Source: Chitinimonas viridis (GTDB lineage Bacteria; Pseudomonadota; Gammaproteobacteria; Burkholderiales; Chitinimonadaceae). From it: a stretch of 64,000 bases of DNA. The stretch lies in contig NZ_JAUFPU010000018.1 in the NCBI RefSeq assembly GCF_030409555.1, positions 481,522 through 545,521 on the forward strand. The letters are read 5' to 3'. The position numbers were made by a program, and so were the translations under genes. Every line of letters starts with the position of its first letter. Positions within the stretch are counted from its first letter, which is position 1. Shown here piece after piece: positions 57,697 to 64,000 of this stretch. Below the pieces are notes generated by a model that was not told the DNA's origin, searched no databases, and was given only the letters and a program-made list of their open reading frames with translations.

Positions 57697-59841
57697 ATGA
57701 AGCGGAGCAACACTTCGCGCAACACTGCCTCCGACCGTGCCTGGCAGCCCGGGTTCCGTAATTTTATGACGGGCTTGGTTCTGCTGGGCCTGGCCGCTTG
57801 CTCCGTCCCGCCGCCGCCCACCAGCGTGCAGCAGGCATGGCGTAGCTCCGAGGCCCTGCTGCTGGACCGGCATGGTCAGCCCCTGCAACAGACTCGGGTA
57901 GACAAGCAGGCACGGCGGCTGGCATGGGTGCCACTCAAGCAGTTGCCGGCCGAACTGGGTAGCAGCGTACTTGCCGCAGAAGACCGCCGCTTTCAGGAAC
58001 ACGGCGGCGTGGACTGGCTGGCTCTGTTTGGGGCTGCCCGCGATACCGCCGGTGGCGATACCCGTGGTGCCAGTACCATCACCATGCAGCTCGCCGGCCT
58101 GCTGGACGACAGCCTCAGCCCCGCCGACGGCCGCCGCAGCCTCTGGCAGAAGATTATGCAGATGCGGGTGGCCGGCCACCTGGAAGCCGATTGGAACAAG
58201 CCCGAGATACTAGAGGCCTATCTCAATTTGGCACCGTTCCGTGGCGAACTGGTAGGTATTGATGCTGTCAGCCGGGTGCTGTTGGGCAAGGCGCCCAGCG
58301 AGCTGGATCAACGCGACAGCCTGATCCTGGCCAGCCTGCTGCGCGCCCCCAATGCCAGACCGGAGCGGGTAGCCCAACGGGCCTGCGCCCTGGCGCTGAG
58401 CCTGCCCAGGCCACCGGCCTGCCCGGCACTACGCGCCTACACCCTGGCCGTGTTGAATGCGCCACAGCAGCCCTTGCCCGGCCCCGCAGACAGCCCCGAG
58501 CTGCTACCCCAATTGCAGCCGCAGGCCGGCCAGCAATTGCGCACCACACTGGATGCCCGCTTGCAGCGCCAGGTCCGCGCCCAGTTGCGCGAACAACTGG
58601 CGCAGCTGTACGGCCGCAATGTGCGCGATGCCGCCGCCGTGGTACTCGATAATGCCAGCGGCGAGGTATTGGCCTGGGTAGGCACACCCGGCGCCGGCGG
58701 CAGCGCCCGCTTTGTAGACGGCGTCCTGGCACCCCGCCAGGCCGGCTCCACGCTCAAGCCCTTTCTCTATGGCCTGGCCATGGAACGGCAGCTGATCACG
58801 GCCGCCACCCTGCTGGACGACAGCCCGGTTGCCCTGGCCACCCCGGCCGGCCAATATGTGCCGCAGAACTATGACCGCAGTTTTCGCGGCCCGGTCAGCG
58901 TACGCACTTCCCTGGCATCCTCACTCAATATCCCGGCTGTACGCACCTTGCTGCTGGTGGGCCTGGACGACTTCCACGGCCGGCTCAGGCAGTTGGGGTT
59001 GCAGCTGGATCGTCCCGCTGCCCACTATGGCTACGGCCTGGCACTGGGTTCGGCCGAGGTCAGGCTGATCGACCTGGCCAATGCCTATCGCAGCCTGGCC
59101 AACGGCGGCCAACTCAGTCCCTGGCGCCTGGTTGCCGCAGCGCCCGTGCCTGGCAGGCAGGTCAGCGACCGCGCCACCAGCTGGCTGGTGGGCGATATCC
59201 TGGCCGACCGCAGCGCCCGCGCCGCCGCCTTTGGTTTCGACAACGCGCTCGCCACCCCGGTATGGGCGGCCGTCAAGACCGGCACCAGCAAGGACATGCG
59301 CGACAACTGGGCGGTGGGTTATACCGCCCGCCATACCGTAGCCGTGTGGGTGGGCAATGCCGATGGCGAAGCCATGTGGGATGTCTCCGGCGTCAGCGGT
59401 GCGGCGCCGGCCTGGCGGGCCATCATCGCCCTGCTGGGCCAGCCAGGCGAGCCACCCGGCCCGCCAGCCGGGCTGGAGCAAAGGACGTTGCGCTACCTGC
59501 CTGCCGTCGAAGCCCCCAGGCAGGAGTATTTTCTGGCCGGCACCGCCACCGATACGGTGGAATTGACCGGCAACCAACCGGGCCCAGCCATTGTCTACCC
59601 CGCAGAGGGCATGATCGTGGCGCTGGACCCAGATATCCCCGCTGCGCGGCAACGCATATGGTTACGTGCCAGTAATGCAGAAGGCTTACACTGGTCATTG
59701 GATGGTCAGCAGCTTGGGCGCGCCGACACCGATCTGGCTTGGACCCCCAACCCAGGCAAGCATCAACTGGCGCTGCAAGATGCCCAGGGGCGCACAAAAA
59801 GGCAGGTTATATTTCAAGTACGCGGTCAATATGGCCGATAA
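57697..59841 (+). CDS. pbpC: penicillin-binding protein 1C, with a lipobox
   Basis: A 714-residue bifunctional class A PBP. The transglycosylase active site is E95 in AAEDRRFQEHGGVDW; the transpeptidase has SxxK (S351, STLK), SxN (S409, SLN) and KTG (K527). The C-terminal BiPBP_C domain (WSLDGQQLG, PGKHQLAL) supports PBP1C. At the N-terminus the hydrophobic core GLVLLGLAAC at residues 26-35 ends in a lipobox (LAAC) and is short for a membrane anchor, so it may be a lipoprotein. No alpha-2-macroglobulin gene, its usual partner, is in the window. Confidence 0.9.
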   Translation: MKRSNTSRNTASDRAWQPGFRNFMTGLVLLGLAACSVPPPPTSVQQAWRSSEALLLDRHGQPLQQTRVDKQARRLAWVPLKQLPAELGSSVLAAEDRRFQEHGGVDWLALFGAARDTAGGDTRGASTITMQLAGLLDDSLSPADGRRSLWQKIMQMRVAGHLEADWNKPEILEAYLNLAPFRGELVGIDAVSRVLLGKAPSELDQRDSLILASLLRAPNARPERVAQRACALALSLPRPPACPALRAYTLAVLNAPQQPLPGPADSPELLPQLQPQAGQQLRTTLDARLQRQVRAQLREQLAQLYGRNVRDAAAVVLDNASGEVLAWVGTPGAGGSARFVDGVLAPRQAGSTLKPFLYGLAMERQLITAATLLDDSPVALATPAGQYVPQNYDRSFRGPVSVRTSLASSLNIPAVRTLLLVGLDDFHGRLRQLGLQLDRPAAHYGYGLALGSAEVRLIDLANAYRSLANGGQLSPWRLVAAAPVPGRQVSDRATSWLVGDILADRSARAAAFGFDNALATPVWAAVKTGTSKDMRDNWAVGYTARHTVAVWVGNADGEAMWDVSGVSGAAPAWRAIIALLGQPGEPPGPPAGLEQRTLRYLPAVEAPRQEYFLAGTATDTVELTGNQPGPAIVYPAEGMIVALDPDIPAARQRIWLRASNAEGLHWSLDGQQLGRADTDLAWTPNPGKHQLALQDAQGRTKRQVIFQVRGQYGR

Positions 59842-59982
59842 AGAAGAGTCATCAAGGCAAAAAACGCCGACAAATGATGCAATAAGCATACTTTGATACA
59901 ATTCCGGGCTAAACATCGTTCGGCGCAAGCAGTAGAATCGGCACACCGTGCGGCTTTGCACAGGTAATCGGGGTCAGAATCT

Positions 59983-61242
59983 GTGGTGTTTTCCTTCTTC
60001 AAGAAAAAAGATGCAGAGCCGGATGAGCCGCTGCCCAGGCAGCCGCGCATTATCCAGCCCAAGCCTGTAGCGCCGCCTCCCGGCGCACAGGCAGGTGGTT
60101 CGTCGTCCAGCAAGGAAGAGGCCGAAGACCAGCGCGAATTACCGATACTGGATTTCACCACCATAGGGCCGACCACCATCTCGGGCGCCCGTATCGATGT
60201 CGTCGAATCCAGCGATCAGCTCTCTCCGGCCATGGAGCAGGCTGCCATCAGCTTCGCCAATGACCAGATAGACGACGCCATCGGCATCCTGGCGGCCGAT
60301 ATCGAGACCACCGAAGGACAGCATGCCTTCGATACCTGGTTGATGCTGTTCGACCTGTACCAGATGCGCAATCGCCGTGCCGAGTTCGACGAACTGGCCA
60401 TGAAGTTCGTGGTGGTCTACGAGCGCAGCGCCCCGGTCTGGCGCGATACAGACACCAGCAAGCCCAAGCCGGCGGCCACGCCGCAAGCCAAGGCTGGCGG
60501 CCCATATTTCCTGTTCCCGCAGAAGGTGATAGCCGACGGCATCGAAGTCCTGCTGGATCAGCTGGAAAAGCACACACAAGGCGGTGTGGCGGTTAGGCTG
60601 GATTTCGGCCGTATTGAAGACATCGAACCGGCCGCCGCCGCCGCCATCGTGGCGCGCTGGGTAAAATTCAAGAAAAAGAAAGCCAAGTTCCAGCCCACCG
60701 GTGGCCCAGCCCTGGCGGAAAAGCTCAAGGCCCGCATCGAGGTCATGCGCAAGGTCGACGACGAGGCCCCCTACTGGCTGTTGCTGCTGGAGATATTCCA
60801 GTTGCTGGGCTTGCAGGAAGATTTCGAGAACACGGCAGTGGATTACGCCGTGACCTATGAGATGTCGCCGCCATCCTGGGATGCCACCGCCAAGACCAAG
60901 ACCGTCGCCGAAGTCGCTGCCGAAGAAGCCAAGCTGCGTGCCGAGGCCCCGCCGCCTGAGCCGGTGCTGGATGCCTACCGTTTTGATGGCGCCATCATCT
61001 CCGCCACCGAAGCGGTGTTTACTGCGCTCAATACCTACGCCAACAGCCATGACGAAGTCCGCATCGACTTCTCCCATGTGCCACGGGTGGACTTTGTCAG
61101 CGCAGGCATGCTGATGAACGTGCTGGTAGGTCTCACAGCCCAGTCCAAGCGCGTCACCATCTTTGGCGCCAATGAGCTGATCGTAGCGCTGTTCCGCATC
61201 ATGGGCATCTCGGATGTCGCAACGATAGTCCGCAAGAAGTAG
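59983..61242 (+). CDS. STAS domain protein
   Basis: A 419-residue cytoplasmic protein starting at a GTG at 59983 (another GTG follows). A Lys-rich start (FSFFKKKDAEPDE) and Pro-rich linker lead to a middle domain resembling a STAS-like fold (about 190-300) and a second STAS domain at about 310-419 (YRFDGAIISATEAVFTALNT, EVRIDFSHVPRVDFVSAGML). STAS proteins bind partners in stress or transport control. The gene lies upstream of hslVU in many Betaproteobacteria. Function unknown. Confidence 0.75.
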   Translation: MVFSFFKKKDAEPDEPLPRQPRIIQPKPVAPPPGAQAGGSSSSKEEAEDQRELPILDFTTIGPTTISGARIDVVESSDQLSPAMEQAAISFANDQIDDAIGILAADIETTEGQHAFDTWLMLFDLYQMRNRRAEFDELAMKFVVVYERSAPVWRDTDTSKPKPAATPQAKAGGPYFLFPQKVIADGIEVLLDQLEKHTQGGVAVRLDFGRIEDIEPAAAAAIVARWVKFKKKKAKFQPTGGPALAEKLKARIEVMRKVDDEAPYWLLLLEIFQLLGLQEDFENTAVDYAVTYEMSPPSWDATAKTKTVAEVAAEEAKLRAEAPPPEPVLDAYRFDGAIISATEAVFTALNTYANSHDEVRIDFSHVPRVDFVSAGMLMNVLVGLTAQSKRVTIFGANELIVALFRIMGISDVATIVRKK

Positions 61243-61459
61243 CCTGCAGCGACCCCTAAGCCCGCGCCCTTCTGGCGCAGCGCGGGGTATGGCCTAGCTG
61301 TAGCAACCGGATACTAGGCTTAGCGCCTTATTCTAAGAGTCTTAGCGCCTGTATCCCTGCCGCCCACCGGCAGGGAGTCTCATCGCTACGCCGCCGTGGC
61401 GCAGGTGGTGTGCATTGCGTAGACCGATCCGGGCTCCTCCTACCCAACGTCACGCAGTG
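61243..61459. other. structured intergenic region
   Basis: No gene is seen. It holds several small stems: a GCCTAG...CTAGGC pair (about 61292-61320), a TCCCTGCCG...CGGCAGGGA hairpin (about 61352-61379), and a short fragment AGCGCCTGTA resembling the start of the intergenic repeat family. Confidence 0.5.
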
Positions 61460-61488
61460 CTTGCATTTTCTCCGGCCAATCCCATCTT
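61460..61488 (+). promoter_or_regulatory. sigma32-type heat-shock promoter of hslVU
   Basis: CTTGCAT at 61460-61466, 14 bases, and CCCATCTT at 61481-61488 fit the sigma32 pattern CTTGAAA-N11-16-CCCATNT. It lies 36 bases upstream of hslV. HslVU is heat-inducible in E. coli, which supports the call. Confidence 0.7.
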
Positions 61489-61523
61489 AGAAACTATCGT
61501 TTCACACCAACGGGATTCCCCCT

Positions 61524-62057
61524 ATGCAGCAATTCGACGGCACCACCATCGTCTCGGTGCGCCGCGGTGATCTGGTCGCGCTCGGCGGCGACGGCCAGGT
61601 CACCCTGGGCAACGTGGTCATCAAATCCACCGCCCGCAAGGTACGCAAGCTTTATCACGACAAGGTGCTGGTTGGCTTTGCCGGCGGCACGGCCGATGCC
61701 TTTACGCTGTTTGAGCGGTTCGAAGCCAAACTGGAGAAGCACCAAGGCCATCTGCTCCGCTCAGCGGTGGAGCTCGCCAAGGACTGGCGTACCGACCGCA
61801 TGCTGCGCCGGCTTGAGGCCATGCTGATCGTGGCCGACAAGACAGCCACCCTGGTGATCACTGGCAATGGCGATGTGCTGGAACCGGAGCAAGGCATTGC
61901 TGCCATAGGTTCAGGCGGCGCCTTTGCCCAGGCGGCGGCCCGCGCCCTGTTCGAGAATACGGCACTGGCACCGGCCGACATCGTCAAGAAGTCGCTGGAG
62001 ATAGCCGGCGACATCTGTATCTATACCAATCAGAACCACCTGATCGAAACGCTGTAA
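61524..62057 (+). CDS. hslV: HslV peptidase subunit
   Basis: A 177-residue HslV. The propeptide MQQFDG is cut to expose the catalytic N-terminal threonine T7 in [18 protein letters not shown], and [20 protein letters not shown] and [12 protein letters not shown] complete the family signature. It makes the two stacked hexameric rings of the HslVU protease. It leads the hslVU operon, 36 bases after a sigma32-type promoter. Confidence 0.97.
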   Translation: MQQFDGTTIVSVRRGDLVALGGDGQVTLGNVVIKSTARKVRKLYHDKVLVGFAGGTADAFTLFERFEAKLEKHQGHLLRSAVELAKDWRTDRMLRRLEAMLIVADKTATLVITGNGDVLEPEQGIAAIGSGGAFAQAAARALFENTALAPADIVKKSLEIAGDICIYTNQNHLIETL

Positions 62058-62066
62058 GGCCACGCT

Positions 62067-63392
62067 ATGACCCAGATGACTCCCCAGGAAATCGTCCACG
62101 AACTGGACAAACATATCGTCGGACAGCATCGGGCCAAGCGCGCCGTGGCCGTCGCCCTGCGCAACCGCTGGCGCCGCCAGCAGGTGGCCGAACCCCTGCG
62201 CAGCGAGATCACCCCCAAGAACATCCTGATGATAGGCCCGACCGGTGTGGGCAAGACCGAGATCGCCCGGCGCCTGGCCAAACTCTCCAATGCCCCCTTC
62301 ATCAAGGTGGAGGCCACCAAGTTCACCGAAGTGGGCTATGTGGGCCGCGATGTGGACAGCATCATCCGTGACCTGGTGGAGATGGCGCTGAAGCAGACCC
62401 GCGATATTGCTACCCGCCGGGTACGGGCGCTGGCCGAAGATGCTGCCGAAGAACGCGTGCTCGATGCCTTGCTGCCACCACCGCCAGCCCAGTTCGGCAT
62501 CCATCCGGCCGCCACGCCGGAGAACAGCGAAACCCGCCAGAAATTCCGCAAGATGCTGCGCGAGGGCAAGCTGGACGACAAGGAAATCGAGATTGAAGTG
62601 CTGGATGCCCAGATGAGCACCGAGATCTTTGCCCCGCCCGGCATGGAAGACCTGAGCAACCAGATACAAAGCATGTTCCAGGGCATGGCACAGCAAAAGC
62701 GCAAGACCAAGAAGCTCAAGGTGGCTGACGCCCTCAAGCTGCTGGTGGACGAGGAGGCCAGCAAGCTGGTCAATCAGGACGACCTCAAGGCCGAGGCGCT
62801 GGCTGCGGTGGAGCAGAACGGCATCGTCTTTATCGATGAGATAGACAAGGTCACCAGCCGTAGCGAGGGCCAGGGCGGCGAGGTGTCGCGCCAGGGCGTG
62901 CAGCGCGATCTGCTGCCGCTGGTGGAGGGCACCACGGTCAGCACCAAGTACGGCATGATCAAGACCGACCACATTCTGTTCATCGCCTCAGGCGCCTTCC
63001 ACCTGGCCAAGCCCAGCGACCTGATACCGGAACTGCAAGGGCGCTTCCCCATCCGGGTGGAACTGGATTCGCTGAGCGTGGCCGACTTTGAGCAGATATT
63101 GACCGGCACCGACGCCTGCCTTACCCGCCAATACCAGGCCCTGCTGGCCACCGAATCGGTCCAGCTGGACTGGACCGATGACGGCATCCGCCGGCTGGCC
63201 GAGATTGCCTACCAGGTCAACGAGAAAACCGAGAATATCGGAGCCCGCCGACTGTACACCGTGATGGAAAGACTGCTGGAAGAAGTGGCCTTTGGCGCCC
63301 TGGCAGGCCAGGTCACGGTAGATGCGGCTTTCGTAGATAGCCGTCTGGGTGAGTTGGCGCAGTCCGAGGATCTGGCCCGCTACGTATTGTGA
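62067..63392 (+). CDS. hslU: HslU ATPase subunit
   Basis: A 441-residue AAA+ unfoldase. Walker A is GPTGVGKTE from G57; Walker B is [10 protein letters not shown]; the I-domain (about 110-240) and the arginine-finger block [11 protein letters not shown] are present, as is the C-terminal YVL end that opens HslV. It unfolds substrates and feeds them to HslV. The ATG at 62067 has an AAGG site and lies nine bases after hslV. Confidence 0.97.
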   Translation: MTQMTPQEIVHELDKHIVGQHRAKRAVAVALRNRWRRQQVAEPLRSEITPKNILMIGPTGVGKTEIARRLAKLSNAPFIKVEATKFTEVGYVGRDVDSIIRDLVEMALKQTRDIATRRVRALAEDAAEERVLDALLPPPPAQFGIHPAATPENSETRQKFRKMLREGKLDDKEIEIEVLDAQMSTEIFAPPGMEDLSNQIQSMFQGMAQQKRKTKKLKVADALKLLVDEEASKLVNQDDLKAEALAAVEQNGIVFIDEIDKVTSRSEGQGGEVSRQGVQRDLLPLVEGTTVSTKYGMIKTDHILFIASGAFHLAKPSDLIPELQGRFPIRVELDSLSVADFEQILTGTDACLTRQYQALLATESVQLDWTDDGIRRLAEIAYQVNEKTENIGARRLYTVMERLLEEVAFGALAGQVTVDAAFVDSRLGELAQSEDLARYVL

Positions 63393-63495
63393 GAGCCCGT
63401 TAGGGATTCAGGTCATTGCTGGATGGTGAGGGCAGTGCAGGCGCCAGGGCAACCCTGGCGCTAAACGCCTGCGCAGTCTGAACCAGTAGGCTCTT
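63391..63495. repeat. intergenic repeat, copy A
   Basis: It starts GAGAGCCCGTTAGGGATTCA at the hslU stop and ends with an imperfect inverted copy (CTGAACCAGTAGGCTCTT), so the whole 105 bases can fold back. The core holds the palindrome GCGCCAGGG-CAA-CCCTGGCGC (63441-63461), preceded by GGTGAGGGCAGTGCAG, both shared with copy B. Confidence 0.75.
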
Positions 63496-63568
63496 CCTTG
63501 ATTTATTCCAACTCCCCCGCCCTCGCCGCCGCGCGGGAGCCTCGCTAACGCTCGATATCTTTCTGAAT

Positions 63569-63645
63569 GAGCTTCAGCGCCTGTTTTGGACTCAATTCAT
63601 ATCAGGGTGGTGAGGGCAGCGCAGGCGCCAGGGTAACCCTGGCGC
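63569..63645. repeat. intergenic repeat, copy B
   Basis: GAGCTTCAGCGCCTGTTTTG at the start aligns with copies A and C. It carries the same core palindrome as copy A (GCGCCAGGG-TAA-CCCTGGCGC, 63625-63645), with one base difference, and the same GGTGAGGGCAGCGCAG. Confidence 0.75.
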
Positions 63646-63692
63646 AGGACGGCACTCGGCGCTGCCGTTTCATCGCGCAAACAGATAGGCAA

Positions 63693-63720
63693 ACAGAGGG
63701 TGGCAAGGGTCACCCTCTGT
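63693..63720 (+). terminator. hairpin, possible terminator
   Basis: A perfect ten-base stem ACAGAGGGTG/CACCCTCTGT with an eight-base loop, followed by CATTTATCC. It is over 300 bases past hslU, so it may mark the end of read-through transcripts. Confidence 0.55.
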
Positions 63721-63848
63721 CATTTATCCCGCCTGCCAGCTATTCGCACCACGATTTCTACATGTCGTCGCCTTCCGCGTTCCTTGCGTGCTGGCTTTTG
63801 CCAAGATACGCCTATCGAAACACAACGCCACTACCAAGGAGCTACACC

Positions 63849-64000
63849 ATGAAGACCCAGACCCAAGACCTGATCGTTCGCCTGACCACCGCTGCCTCCG
63901 TTGCCATGGTCATGCTGGTTACCCTGCAAGGCATAGGCAATGTGTCGCAGCACCGCATCGAACGCAGCCTGGCCCAGGACGCAGCGAAGACCGCTACTGT
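63849..64000 (+). CDS. start of an unidentified membrane or secreted protein
   Basis: Fifty codons are visible before the window ends. The protein begins MKTQTQDLIVRLTTAASVAM and continues VMLVTLQGIGNVSQHRIERS, a typical short basic start and hydrophobic segment. A good AAGGAG site is seven bases before the ATG at 63849. It is a real gene, but the family cannot be told. Confidence 0.7.
   Translation, partial: MKTQTQDLIVRLTTAASVAMVMLVTLQGIGNVSQHRIERSLAQDAAKTAT

Larger units (their letters stand above)
63393..63848. other. 456-base repeat-rich gap
   Basis: This gap holds copies A and B of the intergenic repeat, a 10-bp perfect hairpin at 63693-63720 (ACAGAGGGTG/CACCCTCTGT) that could end the hslVU transcript, and the promoter region of the next gene. 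No coding sequence is seen. Confidence 0.65.

Overview
The window is a GC-rich (by eye about 63-65%) chromosome segment of a Gram-negative bacterium. Gene content and order point to Betaproteobacteria, most likely Neisseriales (a Chitinimonas-like organism is my best guess, not proven). Indicators are two tandem lipid A acyltransferases divergent from metK, ahcY under a SAH riboswitch near metF, a DUF4124 gene beside ntrBC, an STAS protein upstream of hslVU, a small ECF sigma factor with a 58-residue zinc-finger anti-sigma, and the PlsB, MtgA and PssA types. No rRNA, tRNA, CRISPR array, integrase or transposase was seen.

Layout. 0-3.8 kb: a flavoprotein start, a long inverted repeat, a DUF1853 gene, and an operon of a nucleotidyltransferase-like protein and a ThDP enzyme. 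3.9-9.1 kb: a GAF-GAF hybrid histidine kinase with two receivers, a Lar-like zinc-ribbon protein overlapping a YigZ gene, and a MASE1 diguanylate cyclase. 9.1-13.8 kb: a periplasmic binding protein, an M91-type metalloprotease with effector-like features, a short CaiB/BaiF CoA-transferase, an M14 carboxypeptidase-like protein and an alpha/beta hydrolase. 13.9-22.9 kb: accessory genes (DUF3857/transglutaminase, ABC exporter, an AT-rich orphan, DUF3291, DUF1176). 22.9-26.4 kb: a diguanylate cyclase overlapping an ECF sigma/anti-sigma pair, then mtgA. 26.4-32.3 kb: small membrane genes, a WapI-like gene, a PACE efflux gene, a 67-residue protein with a long AT-richer leader, a secreted PI-PLC-like/C-type-lectin fusion, pssA, and a LacI-type regulator with two in-phase operators.

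32.4-50.5 kb is the core block: metH, ntrC-ntrB (with a sigma54 promoter and NtrC box), DUF4124, YciI, tcdA, rluF, plsB, metF, a GNAT gene, ahcY (SAH riboswitch), metK and two lpxL genes. 50.5-63.4 kb: pcm, a TPP riboswitch with thiC, a DUF1186/SEC-C protein, a TPR-GAF-GGDEF protein, rhodanese, pbpC with a lipobox, an STAS protein, and hslVU behind a sigma32-like promoter. The end holds an intergenic repeat family and the start of a membrane protein gene.

How the genes work together. metK, ahcY, metH and metF together form the whole activated methyl cycle plus methyl-folate supply. thiC is under thiamine feedback, ntrBC looks autoregulated, and lpxL, plsB, pssA, mtgA and pbpC build the envelope. 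Three diguanylate cyclases, all with an intact inhibitory RxxD site, occur without any EAL or HD-GYP partner in the window. I found no clear undescribed multi-gene defence system. The strongest unusual items are the M91 protease, the lectin-tailed PLC, the cyclase/ECF operon, the lipobox PBP1C, the LacI double operator and the intergenic repeat family.
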